Below are positions 7,046 through 16,562 of a DNA stretch of 47,736 nt, one piece after another. The notes beneath the pieces are model-generated. The model was not told the DNA's origin. It made no database searches and saw nothing but the letters and a program-made list of their open reading frames with translations. The DNA is from Flavobacteriales bacterium (lineage in GTDB: Bacteria > Bacteroidota > Bacteroidia > Flavobacteriales_G > Salibacteraceae): NCBI GenBank assembly GCA_020435995.1, contig JAGQYO010000026.1, positions 1 through 47,736 on the forward strand, in the 5' to 3' direction. Made by a program: the position numbers and the translations under genes. Position 1 is the stretch's first letter. Each line of letters opens with the position of its first letter.

Positions 7046-7858
7046 TTGAAAAAGGACTTTCTATATCTGCTTGTTGGCCTGTTGTTAACCACACTTTCGT
7101 TTGGTTGCAAGCACAACAGAATTCTAAAAAGTACCGACCTTACTTATAAATACGAAATGGCCAATAAATATTACGAAAAAGGCCAGTATTACAGGGCCGT
7201 ACCCTTGTTGGAAGAACTTATACCAATTTATAGGGGAACTGAAAAATCAGAACGCTTGTATTATATATATGCCTATTGTGAGTATAACATGAGGGATTAT
7301 ATTTTGGCTGCGCACCGGTTTCAGACTTTTGTCCGCACTTTTCCTTTTAGTCGATATAGCGAAGAATGTCAGTTTATGAGTGCGATTTGTCATTACAAAT
7401 TATCTCCCAAATATTCGCTTGACCAGGAAGATACTTACTTGGCGGTATCGCAATTTCAAACTTTTGTGAACCAATATCCCCAAAGTGAGAAGATAGATTC
7501 ATGTAATGCACTGCTTGATGACCTGCGAATAAAGCTAGAGGAAAAAGCTTTTAAAGTAAGCGTACAATATTTCCATACCGAGCATTATCGGGCCGCTCTC
7601 ACTAGCTTACAGAACAATTTACAGGATTATCCAGACACAAAACACAGAGAAGAAATAGTGTTTGTGATGCTTAAATCGAACTACTATTGGGCGAAGAATA
7701 GCATTGAGTCAAAAAAAGAAGAACGTTTTCTCAATACTAAAAAAGCTTATGCTAAATTTGCAGCCTCGTTTCCAAATAGTAAGTTTTTGAAAGAAGCTGC
7801 GGAAATATTGGAGCAAACTAACGAGGAACTTGAAATAATTAAGTATAAAAATTCGTAG
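7046..7858 (+). CDS. bamD: Outer-membrane assembly lipoprotein BamD
   Basis: 270 residues. The N-terminus is a lipoprotein signal (MKKDF, hydrophobic run, lipobox ending SFGC at Cys21). The body is made of TPR-type helical pairs (ANKYYEKGQYYRAVPLLEEL; AHRFQTFVRTFPFSRY), the standard layout of BamD, which with BamA inserts beta-barrel proteins in the outer membrane. The start used is TTG at 7046: it is the only codon in this frame that preserves the signal peptide, and the promoter -7 box lies immediately upstream. First gene of a tight run with rpoZ, coaBC, porD and recN. The unusual start/leader arrangement suggests weak or special initiation. Confidence 0.9.
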   Translation: MKKDFLYLLVGLLLTTLSFGCKHNRILKSTDLTYKYEMANKYYEKGQYYRAVPLLEELIPIYRGTEKSERLYYIYAYCEYNMRDYILAAHRFQTFVRTFPFSRYSEECQFMSAICHYKLSPKYSLDQEDTYLAVSQFQTFVNQYPQSEKIDSCNALLDDLRIKLEEKAFKVSVQYFHTEHYRAALTSLQNNLQDYPDTKHREEIVFVMLKSNYYWAKNSIESKKEERFLNTKKAYAKFAASFPNSKFLKEAAEILEQTNEELEIIKYKNS

Positions 7859-7859
7859 A

Positions 7860-8195
7860 ATGGACTACAAAAAGACAAACGCTAACCCAACAACTGAGAC
7901 CAGAGATTTAATTGACTTAGCTGTAAACGTAGGAAACGTTTATGAAGCTATTGCTATTATGGCCAAAAGAGCGAATCAAATTAATCAGGAAGTAAAAGAA
8001 GAATTGACTTCTAAGTTGGAAGAGTTTGCAACAACTCACGATAATTTGGAAGAAATTTTCGAAAATCGCGAGCAAATCGAAATCTCAAAATTTTACGAAA
8101 GACTTCCAAAGCCAGCGAACATTGCAATTCAGGAATTAGCTGAGGATAAAATTTACTTCCGAAAGAAAGAAACGGAAGCAAAAACGATTCTTTAA
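7860..8195 (+). CDS. rpoZ: RNA polymerase omega subunit, Bacteroidota type
   Basis: 111 residues, begins 1 bp after the bamD stop. The central GNVYEAIAIMAKRANQIN stretch is the omega/Rpb6 helix that clamps the beta-prime subunit; the C-terminal ISKFYERLPKP segment is typical of the Bacteroidota form. It helps assemble RNA polymerase. Placement between bamD and coaBC matches the gene order known in this phylum. Confidence 0.85.
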   Translation: MDYKKTNANPTTETRDLIDLAVNVGNVYEAIAIMAKRANQINQEVKEELTSKLEEFATTHDNLEEIFENREQIEISKFYERLPKPANIAIQELAEDKIYFRKKETEAKTIL

Positions 8196-8210
8196 ATAGC
8201 CCTGTATTAA

Positions 8211-9413
8211 ATGCTTCGAGGTAAAAAAATACTCCTCGGCATTAGCGGGAGTATTGCCGCTTACAAATCCACATATTTAGTTCGTTATTTAGTTAAGGAA
8301 GGCGCCGAAGTCAAGGTTGTCATGACCCATGCTGCCCTTGATTTTGTGACCCCTGTCTCCTTGGCTACGTTATCTAAAAATCCCGTTATAATGGATTTTT
8401 ATTCTGATAGAGAGGCCGGTACTTGGAACAACCATGTGGAGCTTGGACTTTGGGCTGACCTTTTGCTTATAGCGCCTGCTACGGCGAACACACTGGCCAA
8501 TATGGCCCACGGCATTTGCGACAATGTATTGTTGGCTTGTTATTTATCGGCACGCTGTCCGGTTTGGGTTTTCCCAGCAATGGATCTCGATATGTATGCC
8601 AATGCAAGTACGCAAGCCAATCTTAAGATACTTAGCAAAATGGGTGTAAAGGTATTTGAGGCCACTGAAGGAGAACTGGCATCTGGCCTTTCTGGAAAAG
8701 GGCGAATGCAAGAACCCGAAGAAATTAGAGATGAAGTTGTGCACTTATTTAATCAGAAGACCTATTGGAGCGGAAAACATGTGCTTATAACTGCCGGCCC
8801 TACTTATGAAGCCATCGATCCCGTTCGTTTTATAGGCAACCATTCCAGTGGAAAAATGGGTTATGCCTTGGCTAATAAGGCGGCCTCTGAAGGTGCGCAG
8901 GTAACCTTAGTATCAGGGCCAACCGCCATCACGGAATTAGATCCAAGGGTCGATTTGGTTTCGGTGGTTTCCGCCTCTGAAATGAACAACAAAGTGCAAG
9001 CACTCTTTCCCTCTGTAGACGTTGGGATTTTTGCGGCAGCCGTAGCCGATTACACACCACGTCAAGTCTCGGATACAAAAATTAAAAAGAACGACAACGA
9101 ATTGAGCCTTGATTTGGTCAAGACTCAGGATATTTTGGGAAATTGTGGCAAAATTAAAAGCGAAGACCAATTGTTAATTGGATTTGCCTTGGAAACCAAC
9201 GACGAAATAAAGTACGCCACCGAAAAATTGAAGAAAAAGAATTTAAATGCAATTATTTTGAATTCTTTAAAGGATGAGGGTGCAGGTTTTAAGGGTGATA
9301 ATAATAAGATTACTATTATTGACAAGAACAATAATATATTGGAATTTGGGTTAAAGTCGAAGACGGAAGTAGCCAACGATATATTGAATTTTATTAGCAA
9401 ACTGAAATCTTGA
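8211..9413 (+). CDS. coaBC: Bifunctional phosphopantothenoylcysteine decarboxylase / phosphopantothenate-cysteine ligase
   Basis: 400 residues, two domains. The N-terminal CoaC flavoprotein domain (1-180) shows GSIAAYKS, the NHVELG His, and PAMDLDMY in the place of the PAMN substrate loop. The C-terminal CoaB domain (185-400) shows HSSGKMGYALA, the DTKIKK lysine segment and GFALET. Together they turn 4'-phosphopantothenate and cysteine into 4'-phosphopantetheine in coenzyme A synthesis. At the flexible flap the sequence is ASGLSGKGRM, with Ser where E. coli has the reactive Cys, as I recall for relatives in this phylum. The stop overlaps the TTG start of porD by 3 nt. CoaE is encoded elsewhere in the window. 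Confidence 0.93.
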   Translation: MLRGKKILLGISGSIAAYKSTYLVRYLVKEGAEVKVVMTHAALDFVTPVSLATLSKNPVIMDFYSDREAGTWNNHVELGLWADLLLIAPATANTLANMAHGICDNVLLACYLSARCPVWVFPAMDLDMYANASTQANLKILSKMGVKVFEATEGELASGLSGKGRMQEPEEIRDEVVHLFNQKTYWSGKHVLITAGPTYEAIDPVRFIGNHSSGKMGYALANKAASEGAQVTLVSGPTAITELDPRVDLVSVVSASEMNNKVQALFPSVDVGIFAAAVADYTPRQVSDTKIKKNDNELSLDLVKTQDILGNCGKIKSEDQLLIGFALETNDEIKYATEKLKKKNLNAIILNSLKDEGAGFKGDNNKITIIDKNNNILEFGLKSKTEVANDILNFISKLKS

Positions 9414-10297
9414 GAGCTTTAGCTTTTTTCTTTCTTTCCCTTTTTTATCTTCAAGCAATTTCACAAGAGTTTGATTGTAATGTAGTGATCAACTCTCAGC
9501 GATTGGAATCCGCCGATCCGTCAATTTCTAAGGCCCTCGAAGAGCGTGTTTACGAATTTATAAACTCACGAAAATGGACTGGTGATCAGTTCAAGTCACA
9601 AGAGAGAATTCAGTGGAGTATATTAATTGAGCTTCAAACATTCGATGGCGCCAATACCTTTACGGGAAGTATTCAGGTTCAGAGTCGGAGGCCTGTTTAT
9701 GGTTCATCGTACAATTCTACCATTTGGAGTTTTAAGGATGCCAATGTGGCATTTATTTTCGATAAAAATTCTGTCTTAGAATATTCTGAGAATACTTTTT
9801 TGTCCAATTTAACAGCACTGTTGGCCTACTATTCCTATATGGTGCTCGCCTACGATTATGAGTCTTTCTCTGAAAATGGTGGAGGACCATATTTGACCAA
9901 GGCACAAGAAATCGCCCAGATGAGCCAATCTTCTGGATATGAAGGATGGGCATCAAACGAAAAAAGAAACCGATACTGGCTGGTAGAAAATCATCTTAAT
10001 CCTAGATTTGCAGGATTGCGCAAGTGTATGTATGAATACCACAGATTGGGCTTAGACCAAATGTCTACGGATGTAAAAGGTGGAAGAGACGCGATTGCCA
10101 AAAGTCTTGAATATTTAAAAACAGTGCATACCAATGTTCCCAACTCCTTTAATATTAGGGTATTTTTTGATTCAAAGGCTTCCGAGCTGATTAATATATT
10201 TAAGGAGGCAGATCGCGATCAAAAAACCAAAGTAATTGATATTTTGAACACCGTCGACCCAGCTAATATCATTAAATACCAAGAAATATTAAATTGA
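9410..10297 (+). CDS. porD: DUF4835 / type IX secretion-associated protein PorD
   Basis: 295 residues with an N-terminal signal peptide (to about residue 19, ISQ). The start EFDCNVVINSQRL and the pattern of a roughly 300-residue, mainly helical periplasmic protein match DUF4835, named PorD in type IX secretion work. It begins at a TTG that overlaps the coaBC stop; no better start preserves the signal peptide. Position between coaBC and recN is the usual one in Bacteroidota. The presence of several T9SS cargo genes in the window fits. Confidence 0.82.
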   Translation: MRALAFFFLSLFYLQAISQEFDCNVVINSQRLESADPSISKALEERVYEFINSRKWTGDQFKSQERIQWSILIELQTFDGANTFTGSIQVQSRRPVYGSSYNSTIWSFKDANVAFIFDKNSVLEYSENTFLSNLTALLAYYSYMVLAYDYESFSENGGGPYLTKAQEIAQMSQSSGYEGWASNEKRNRYWLVENHLNPRFAGLRKCMYEYHRLGLDQMSTDVKGGRDAIAKSLEYLKTVHTNVPNSFNIRVFFDSKASELINIFKEADRDQKTKVIDILNTVDPANIIKYQEILN

Positions 10298-10300
10298 TTT

Positions 10301-11956
10301 ATGATTAATAGAATCCATATTTCAAATTTTTTGCTCATCGACCACCTAGAACTAGAACTCAATGCCGGCTTCACAACCATTACAGGTGAAACAGGAGCTG
10401 GTAAATCAATTTTACTTGGAGCATTAGGGCTGGTTTTGGGTAATCGTGCCGATCTTTCACAAGTAAAAAACAACGAAAAGAAGTGTATAGTTGAAGTAAG
10501 TTTTACCAAGGCCAATGAAAACGTTAGTGGTTTTTTTGAAAGGGAAGATTTCGATTTCGACCAACTCATTATTCTTCGGCGAGAAATTTCACCATCTGGC
10601 AAATCCAGGGCTTTTATAAATGATACGCCAGCGTCGCTTAGTCAATTGAAGGAGCTAGGCGAATACCTGGTTGACCTACATAGCCAATTTGCCAATTTGG
10701 AAATAAGAAAGAGATCCTTTTTGTTTTTTGTAATTGACGTTTATTCGGGTAACCAAAAATTATTAGCCGAATACCAAAAACGTTATGAGCATTTTCTTGA
10801 GCTAACCGAAGAAATAAAAAGATTAGAAGACGAAAAACGAGCGTCGGAATTAACCCTAGATTACAACAGCTTTCTGCTTAATGAAATAATTGAGGTAAAT
10901 CCACAACCAAATGAGTTGGAAGACAAAGAAGAGGAACTTCAATTGCTTTCACATGCTGAAGAAATTCAAAATGGATTAAAGGCCATTGAAGCATTTTGGT
11001 CTGGCGAAAAGGCCAATTTGGGTCAAGACCTTAAACAACTGTTTGTATACACAAAAAGCATTTCGAAATACTCATCTAAACTTCTGGAATTGTCGGCCCG
11101 CGTCGAAAGTCTGATGATAGAATTGAATGATATAGAGCAAGAATATACCCTTGCATCAAGCGATGTGGAAATTGATGAGGAAAAACTTTTTGAATTAAGA
11201 GAAAGAATCAACCAATTGAATTTGATGCTTTACAAACATCAGGCACTCAACACCGATGATCTTATTTCAAAAAAAGAGGAGCTAGAGAAAAAAGTAGCTG
11301 GGGTAGAGCAGGGGAGGAATATATTAGAAGAACTCCTAGATAAAAGAACTAAGCTTGTTAGTGAGCTAGCCGATAGGGCCAATGTTTTGCACCAGAACAG
11401 GGTAAAGCAGGCGAAAAAGCTCGAAGAAGAAATTCAAGTTGTTTTACATGAATTAGGAATGCCGCACGCCAAAGTAACGGTTCAAATAAAGTCGTCCGAA
11501 AACATGGATAAATACGGAAAAGACCACATTCAATTCCTGTTTTCGGCAAATAAAGGAATGGAGCTGCAAGAGATTTCTAAGGCTGTTTCGGGAGGAGAAC
11601 TGTCGCGGTTTATGTTGGTTACCAAAAGTATTCTCTCAAGGTCAACTGATTTACCAACGATTATTTTCGACGAAATTGATACGGGTATTAGTGGTGAAAT
11701 TGGATTTAAAATGGGCGAAATTATTCGAGGCATTTCGAATGAAATACAAGTAGTAGCCATCACCCATTTGCCACAAGTGGCAGCAAAAGGTAATGTACAT
11801 TTGAAGGTATACAAGGAAGATAGAGAAAACAAAACATTTACATCGGTGAGAAAACTAAACAACGAAGAGCGTATTTTGGAACTGGCTAAAATGCTCAGTG
11901 GCGAGCAAATTAGTAAGGCCGCCACAGAAAATGCAAAAGAACTTTTGGAGAATTAA
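10301..11956 (+). CDS. recN: DNA repair protein RecN
   Basis: 551 residues, SMC-like ATPase acting in double-strand break repair. Walker A GETGAGKS at 29-36, a long central coiled-coil region (about 160-380), ABC signature SGGELSRFML, Walker B and D-loop TIIFDEIDTGISGE near the C-terminus, and the ITHLPQVAA switch region. Length matches the family. It starts 3 bp after porD and ends 9 bp before the -33 element region of fabI, so it closes this operon. Confidence 0.95.
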   Translation: MINRIHISNFLLIDHLELELNAGFTTITGETGAGKSILLGALGLVLGNRADLSQVKNNEKKCIVEVSFTKANENVSGFFEREDFDFDQLIILRREISPSGKSRAFINDTPASLSQLKELGEYLVDLHSQFANLEIRKRSFLFFVIDVYSGNQKLLAEYQKRYEHFLELTEEIKRLEDEKRASELTLDYNSFLLNEIIEVNPQPNELEDKEEELQLLSHAEEIQNGLKAIEAFWSGEKANLGQDLKQLFVYTKSISKYSSKLLELSARVESLMIELNDIEQEYTLASSDVEIDEEKLFELRERINQLNLMLYKHQALNTDDLISKKEELEKKVAGVEQGRNILEELLDKRTKLVSELADRANVLHQNRVKQAKKLEEEIQVVLHELGMPHAKVTVQIKSSENMDKYGKDHIQFLFSANKGMELQEISKAVSGGELSRFMLVTKSILSRSTDLPTIIFDEIDTGISGEIGFKMGEIIRGISNEIQVVAITHLPQVAAKGNVHLKVYKEDRENKTFTSVRKLNNEERILELAKMLSGEQISKAATENAKELLEN

Positions 11957-11972
11957 TGGTTTTCTAACTTTG
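11944..11972 (+). promoter_or_regulatory. Full Bacteroidota promoter for fabI
   Basis: TTTG at 11944-11947, 17 bp spacer, TAACTTTG at 11965-11972; fabI ATG follows at 11989. The -33 box lies inside the end of recN. Confidence 0.75.
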
Positions 11973-11988
11973 GCAAAATTTAAATCGA

Positions 11989-12789
11989 ATGAGTAAAAAT
12001 TTATTAGAAGGAAAAAGAGGGATTATTTTTGGCGCATTAGATGAAAATTCGATTGCTTGGAAGGTAGCTGAGAAAGCACATGAAGAGGGAGCGAAATTCA
12101 CACTTACCAATGCGCCCATTGCCTTGAGATTGGGTAAGATCAATGAATTGGCTAGTGCTTGTGATTCGGTAATAATTCCAGCAGATGCAACCCTCGTGGA
12201 GGATCTTGAAGTATTGATCGACCAGTCTATGGAGACTTTAGGCGGGCCTTTAGATTTTATTTTACACAGCGTGGGAATGTCGCCTAACGTGAGGAAGCAG
12301 AGGCCATACACCGATTTGAACTACGAGTTTTTTCATAAAACAATTGATGTTTCCGCCATGTCTTTTCACAAGTTGCTTCAAACAGCCATTAAAAAAGATG
12401 CTATGAATGAATGGGGAAGCGTATTGGGCTTGACCTACATAGCCGCACAGAGAAACTTCCCAGATTACAGTGACATGGCTGAGGCAAAGGCCATGTTAGA
12501 ATCGATTGCCAGAAGTTTTGGATACCACTATGGCATAGCCAAAAAAGTACGAGTAAACACAATTAGCCAAAGTCCTACTGCAACTACAGCCGGTACGGGT
12601 GTTAAGGGATTTGGAGATTTTATTTCATTTGCCGATAAAATGTCGCCTTTGGGAAATGCTTCTGCCGAAGACTGTGCGAATTATTGCCTTTCTATGTTCA
12701 GTGATTACACCCGAATGGTGACAATGCAAAACTTGTTTCACGATGGAGGATTTTCTAGTATGGGAGTATCCTATTCCATATTTGAGTAA
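11989..12789 (+). CDS. fabI: Enoyl-[acyl-carrier-protein] reductase FabI (NADH)
   Basis: 266 residues, short-chain dehydrogenase fold, last step of each fatty-acid elongation cycle. Cofactor loop GALDENSIAW at 15-24, LHSVGM at 92-97, catalytic Tyr160 and Lys167 with the FabI-type six-residue spacing, and SQSPTATTAGTG for the flexible substrate loop. Length matches FabI. It has its own promoter and terminator, so it is a single-gene unit. Confidence 0.93.
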   Translation: MSKNLLEGKRGIIFGALDENSIAWKVAEKAHEEGAKFTLTNAPIALRLGKINELASACDSVIIPADATLVEDLEVLIDQSMETLGGPLDFILHSVGMSPNVRKQRPYTDLNYEFFHKTIDVSAMSFHKLLQTAIKKDAMNEWGSVLGLTYIAAQRNFPDYSDMAEAKAMLESIARSFGYHYGIAKKVRVNTISQSPTATTAGTGVKGFGDFISFADKMSPLGNASAEDCANYCLSMFSDYTRMVTMQNLFHDGGFSSMGVSYSIFE

Positions 12790-12814
12790 CTACATACATG
12801 TAATATATGAATAA

Positions 12815-12857
12815 AACCCAGTTCAAAAGGAAGGCCTATTCGAACTGGGTTTTTTGT
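12815..12857 (+). terminator. Rho-independent terminator after fabI
   Basis: 10-bp stem AACCCAGTTC (12815-12824) with GAACTGGGTT (12842-12851), followed by a T-run. Confidence 0.88.
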
Positions 12858-12861
12858 TTCA

Positions 12862-13668
12862 ATGAATTCGAATAAACCTTTGTCTAAATTTAAATTGGCC
12901 ATTGATTATCTGCAATATTTAATCAAATCCAAGGACGAGCACGGAGTTCATTCCCCATTTGTCTACAACTTGGTTACGCAAGTACTCTACGACCGGACGC
13001 CTTTTTATGCCTTTCACCAACTAGATGCCGTTCGCAATCAATTGCTTGCGGACAATTCGCAAATTGTGGTGGAGGATTTTGGAGCTGGCTCCCACAAATT
13101 AAAATCAAATCACAGAAAAATTAAAGACATTGCCAAAACATCATTGAGCTCCACAAAGTTTAGCGAACTGTATTTCAAATTGGTGAATCGGTTTCAAGCC
13201 AACACCATATTGGAATTAGGAACATCACTTGGGCTTACTACTTCCTATCTAGCAAAGGCCAATTCAAAGGCTAAGGTGTACACCATTGAGGGATCGAGTT
13301 CGCTTGCTAATTATTCGAATAATGTATTCAAACGCCAAAAGATTGAAAATATCGAACTGCGAATTGGACAATTTGATGAAGTACTTGAGCCACTTTTGAC
13401 CGAAATTCAAGAGTCCGTAGACTTTGTGTTTATAGACGGAAACCATCAGGAAGAGGCCACCTTAAAGTATTTTAATTTGGTAATAGAAAAATGCCACAAC
13501 GAATCTATCATCGTTTTTGATGACATTAGGTGGAGTAGAGGTATGCTTTCGGCCTGGAATCGAATCAAGGCAGATGATAGAGTTACTGTTAGCTTGGATT
13601 TGTTTTTTGTGGGAATTGTTTTTTTAAGAAAGGAACAAATGAAGGAAAACTTTGTGCTCAAGTTTTGA
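12862..13668 (+). CDS. Class I SAM-dependent methyltransferase
   Basis: 268 residues. The N-terminus has EHGVHSPFVY, a motif I associate with a Bacteroidota methyltransferase family. The Rossmann core begins at about 113 with LELGTSLGLTT (SAM motif I), followed by an acidic strand end (YTIEG), VDFVFIDGNH and VFDDIRWS, resembling O-methyltransferase-like folds (Methyltransf_24). The substrate cannot be told from sequence. It starts 5 bp after the fabI terminator T-run and ends directly against the stop of the convergent T9SS gene. Confidence 0.75.
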   Translation: MNSNKPLSKFKLAIDYLQYLIKSKDEHGVHSPFVYNLVTQVLYDRTPFYAFHQLDAVRNQLLADNSQIVVEDFGAGSHKLKSNHRKIKDIAKTSLSSTKFSELYFKLVNRFQANTILELGTSLGLTTSYLAKANSKAKVYTIEGSSSLANYSNNVFKRQKIENIELRIGQFDEVLEPLLTEIQESVDFVFIDGNHQEEATLKYFNLVIEKCHNESIIVFDDIRWSRGMLSAWNRIKADDRVTVSLDLFFVGIVFLRKEQMKENFVLKF

Positions 13669-14928
13669 TTAGCGCAAAAGCTGAATGGAACTCAGTTTGG
13701 AAACACTATGCCCCGCAGAAGTTTGATAGGAGTACCGAATGCCATATTTACCAGCTGGCAATAGCTCGCCATTGTGGTTTTTTCCATTCCATGAAGCATC
13801 TATACCATTTTCTGAAAAAACCTGGTTTCCCCATCGATCAAAAACAACCAACTTAAAATCGGTGATTTCTCTCGACTGCACTTTAAACTCGTCATTTATG
13901 CCATCTCCATTTGGTGAAAAAGAATTAGGAAAGATGACCAAGTCGTTGGTGGCGTAATATTCTTCTTCCGAAACGACGCGAATGTTTTCAATTGTTTTTG
14001 AATCGGTACATCCGTATATGTTTTTCACATCAAGCGTAATTTGGTACTCACCATTTTCATTCAAGTAAATAGATGGGCTTTCCTCATTAGAGAATGTTTC
14101 ACCATTGAGTTTCCAGTTAAACTCCAATCTAGAGTCACTCTCATTAAATAACACAAGGTTTAAGGGGGCGATGCACTCATAGTGACTCGGAAAGAAATTA
14201 GCTTCAACCGCATGAACGTTAATTTTTATTTCGTCCGCGTCCCAGCCACATTCATTTTTGTTCATTAACAGTACAGTACCCGATTCTTTTACAATAATGG
14301 ATTTAGATCTTTCTCGTGTCGACCACTCGATATTGTCGTCAGAAAATGAAGTGAGTTTAATCTGTTCCCCTTCACATAAATCCATATCTCGTGATGCTAT
14401 GATTTTAGCAAGGGGTTGCGTTTTTGATCCTACAAAGGTTTCGCCATATAACCTAAAACAACCTTCTTGGGCCGTAACGTTGTAAATACCAGGGGTTTTT
14501 ACCCAAATGCCGCGTTCTCTTTCGCCGGTACTCCAGTAAGGATGATTAAAATTATTTTCGATTTTTAAATAAGTGCTGTCGCCTTTACACACATAATCAT
14601 TTCCAATAATTTCAACAGGTTTTTCCATTACGGCAACCGAATAATAAGCGGTGTCAGAAATGCCATTTTGTGGATCAATTCTCACCACCCTAAAAATCGT
14701 GGTCTTGTAAATAGACACCAAGGGGTTTTTTAAAGTCGGGTTTGAAAATACTTCAGATGGTTCCCACTGATATTCCATTGAATTTAACCCTTCTGCGAAT
14801 AACTGAAATTCAGAACCAATACAAACGGGTTTTTCAGGGCCAGAAATTGAAAGTTTGGATTGACCACCAGTTGCCCTGAGAATACCGACAGTTCCAATTA
14901 AGACGAGTAATAATGCTAATCTTTTCAT
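13669..14928 (-). CDS. Secreted protein with T9SS type B (gliding-motility C-terminal) sorting domain
   Basis: 419 residues from the ATG at 14928, which opens a clean signal peptide (MKRLALLLVLIG); a TTG at 14943 is in frame but adds residues before the signal. The middle consists of Ig/PKD-like segments (including a Cys-rich part). The last 90 residues hold FPNSFSPNGDGINDEF, VFDRWGNQVF and PAGKYGIRY, the type B C-terminal domain that sends proteins through the type IX system and, in related species, anchors them on the surface. The binding partner is unknown. Minus-strand TACATTTA about 40 bp upstream may be its promoter. Confidence 0.88.
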   Translation of the reverse strand: MKRLALLLVLIGTVGILRATGGQSKLSISGPEKPVCIGSEFQLFAEGLNSMEYQWEPSEVFSNPTLKNPLVSIYKTTIFRVVRIDPQNGISDTAYYSVAVMEKPVEIIGNDYVCKGDSTYLKIENNFNHPYWSTGERERGIWVKTPGIYNVTAQEGCFRLYGETFVGSKTQPLAKIIASRDMDLCEGEQIKLTSFSDDNIEWSTRERSKSIIVKESGTVLLMNKNECGWDADEIKINVHAVEANFFPSHYECIAPLNLVLFNESDSRLEFNWKLNGETFSNEESPSIYLNENGEYQITLDVKNIYGCTDSKTIENIRVVSEEEYYATNDLVIFPNSFSPNGDGINDEFKVQSREITDFKLVVFDRWGNQVFSENGIDASWNGKNHNGELLPAGKYGIRYSYQTSAGHSVSKLSSIQLLR

Positions 14929-15024
14929 TTTCAGGAAATCCAAAATTTGAATGAGCGTAAATGTAAGAATTATTTCTTTTGTTCAAAAGCATTGATATTT
15001 TAATATCAAAAGGAGATTTTATTC

Positions 15025-15054
15025 TTTGAGGCAGGGCATTAAATCTTAATTTTG
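15025..15054 (+). promoter_or_regulatory. Full Bacteroidota promoter for sucC
   Basis: TTTG at 15025-15028, 18 bp spacer, TAATTTTG at 15047-15054; ATG of sucC at 15082. Confidence 0.75.
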
Positions 15055-15081
15055 GCGGCCCATAAAAACTAAATTACATTT

Positions 15082-16272
15082 ATGAATATTCACGAATATC
15101 AAGGAAAGGAAATTCTCAGCAGCTACGGAGTTGAAATTCAACGTGGACTTACCGCTGAAACAGCTGATGAAGCAGTAAGCGCGGCGAAAAAACTATCCGA
15201 AACTACAGGTACTTCATGGTGGGTTGTAAAGGCTCAGATTCATGCAGGCGGAAGAGGCAAAGGTGGTGGTGTAAAGCTAGCTAAGTCACTTGACGATGTG
15301 AAACGGATTGCGGGAGAAATATTGGGTATGACACTCGTAACCAAGCAAACCGGCCCAGAGGGAAAGTTGGTTCGTAAAATTCTTATTACCGAAGATGTTT
15401 ATTACCCTGGAGAAAGCGAGCCAGAGGAATTCTACATGTCGGTGTTGTTGAACAGAGAAACAGGACGTAATGTGATCATCTATTCTCCTGAAGGTGGAAT
15501 GGATATAGAAGATGTAGCTGAAAATTCTCCAGAAAAGATTTTTAAGGAAGAGGTTGATCCAAGGGTTGGTCTTCAGGGATTTCAAACCCGACGAATTGCC
15601 TTCAATTTAGGATTGAGTGGATTGGCATTTAAGAACATGACAAAATTTGTTGCTTCATTGTACGCAGCGTACTTGGGAAGTGATGCTGCTATGTTTGAAA
15701 TCAATCCAGTGCTTAAATGCTCGGATAACAGAGTAATTGCCGTTGATGCCAAAGTAAATATTGAAGACAATGGGCTGTATCGTCAAAAAGAATATGCAGC
15801 CATGCGCGATTTGAACGAAGAAGAACCAGAAGAAGTTGAAGCGAGCAATGCAGGATTGAGCTTCGTTAAACTAGACGGAAATGTTGGTTGTATGGTTAAT
15901 GGTGCGGGTTTGGCAATGGCCACAATGGACATCATTAAGTTGAGCGGTGGTAACCCTGCCAATTTCCTTGATGTGGGAGGTACAGCCGATGCCGAACGAG
16001 TTGAAAAAGCCTTTAGACTAATTTTAAAAGACCCGAATGTAAAGGCCATTTTGGTCAATATTTTTGGAGGTATAGTTAGATGTGACCGCGTTGCACAAGG
16101 AATCGTTGATGCGTACAAAAACATGGGAGATATCGATGTTCCAATTATAGTAAGGTTACAAGGCACTAATGCAGTAGAAGCTAAAAAGATCATTGATGAA
16201 TCTGGCTTGAAAGTGGTTTCCGCCATTCTTCTACAAGAGGCCGCAGATAGGGTTAAAGAAGTATTAGCATAA
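15082..16272 (+). CDS. sucC: Succinyl-CoA ligase (ADP/GDP-forming) subunit beta
   Basis: 396 residues. Starts MNIHEYQGKEIL, the family N-terminus. Contains the ATP-grasp features QIHAGGRGKGGGVKLA, the FEINPVL segment and the C-terminal flavodoxin-like domain with NIFGGIVRCD. Joins with SucD to make or cleave succinyl-CoA in the citric acid cycle. sucD is not adjacent, so the subunits are encoded at separate loci. It has its own promoter and terminator. Confidence 0.96.
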   Translation: MNIHEYQGKEILSSYGVEIQRGLTAETADEAVSAAKKLSETTGTSWWVVKAQIHAGGRGKGGGVKLAKSLDDVKRIAGEILGMTLVTKQTGPEGKLVRKILITEDVYYPGESEPEEFYMSVLLNRETGRNVIIYSPEGGMDIEDVAENSPEKIFKEEVDPRVGLQGFQTRRIAFNLGLSGLAFKNMTKFVASLYAAYLGSDAAMFEINPVLKCSDNRVIAVDAKVNIEDNGLYRQKEYAAMRDLNEEEPEEVEASNAGLSFVKLDGNVGCMVNGAGLAMATMDIIKLSGGNPANFLDVGGTADAERVEKAFRLILKDPNVKAILVNIFGGIVRCDRVAQGIVDAYKNMGDIDVPIIVRLQGTNAVEAKKIIDESGLKVVSAILLQEAADRVKEVLA

Positions 16273-16298
16273 TCCCGTTCTAAATATTGATTTTAAAG

Positions 16299-16321
16299 GC
16301 CCTTTTCGAAGGGCTTTTTTG
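16299..16321 (+). terminator. Rho-independent terminator after sucC
   Basis: Stem GCCCTT (16299-16304), UUCG tetraloop, AAGGGC (16309-16314), then T-run. Confidence 0.88.
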
Positions 16322-16500
16322 TATTTCTTCCATCCAGCTCCGTTCTTTATTTAGAATAATTCTAAATTACACCAAAAACAGCCTTTTAAAACCAACTTGT
16401 AATGTTCATAACATACACGTTTACAGCGGTATGTAACTAAGGCAAATTAATAGTCAACATAATGCAATTTTACTGCGTTAATATCCGCCTATAATAGCAT

Positions 16501-16529
16501 TTTGGAATACAGTTTTAATGATAAATTTG
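16501..16529 (+). promoter_or_regulatory. Full Bacteroidota promoter for the nqr operon
   Basis: TTTG at 16501-16504, 17 bp spacer, TAAATTTG at 16522-16529, 33 bp before nqrA. The 180 bp between this and the sucC terminator are AT-rich with no other feature seen. Confidence 0.78.
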
Positions 16530-16562
16530 CCGCGAATTTCCTATAGGTAAATTTATAGATAA

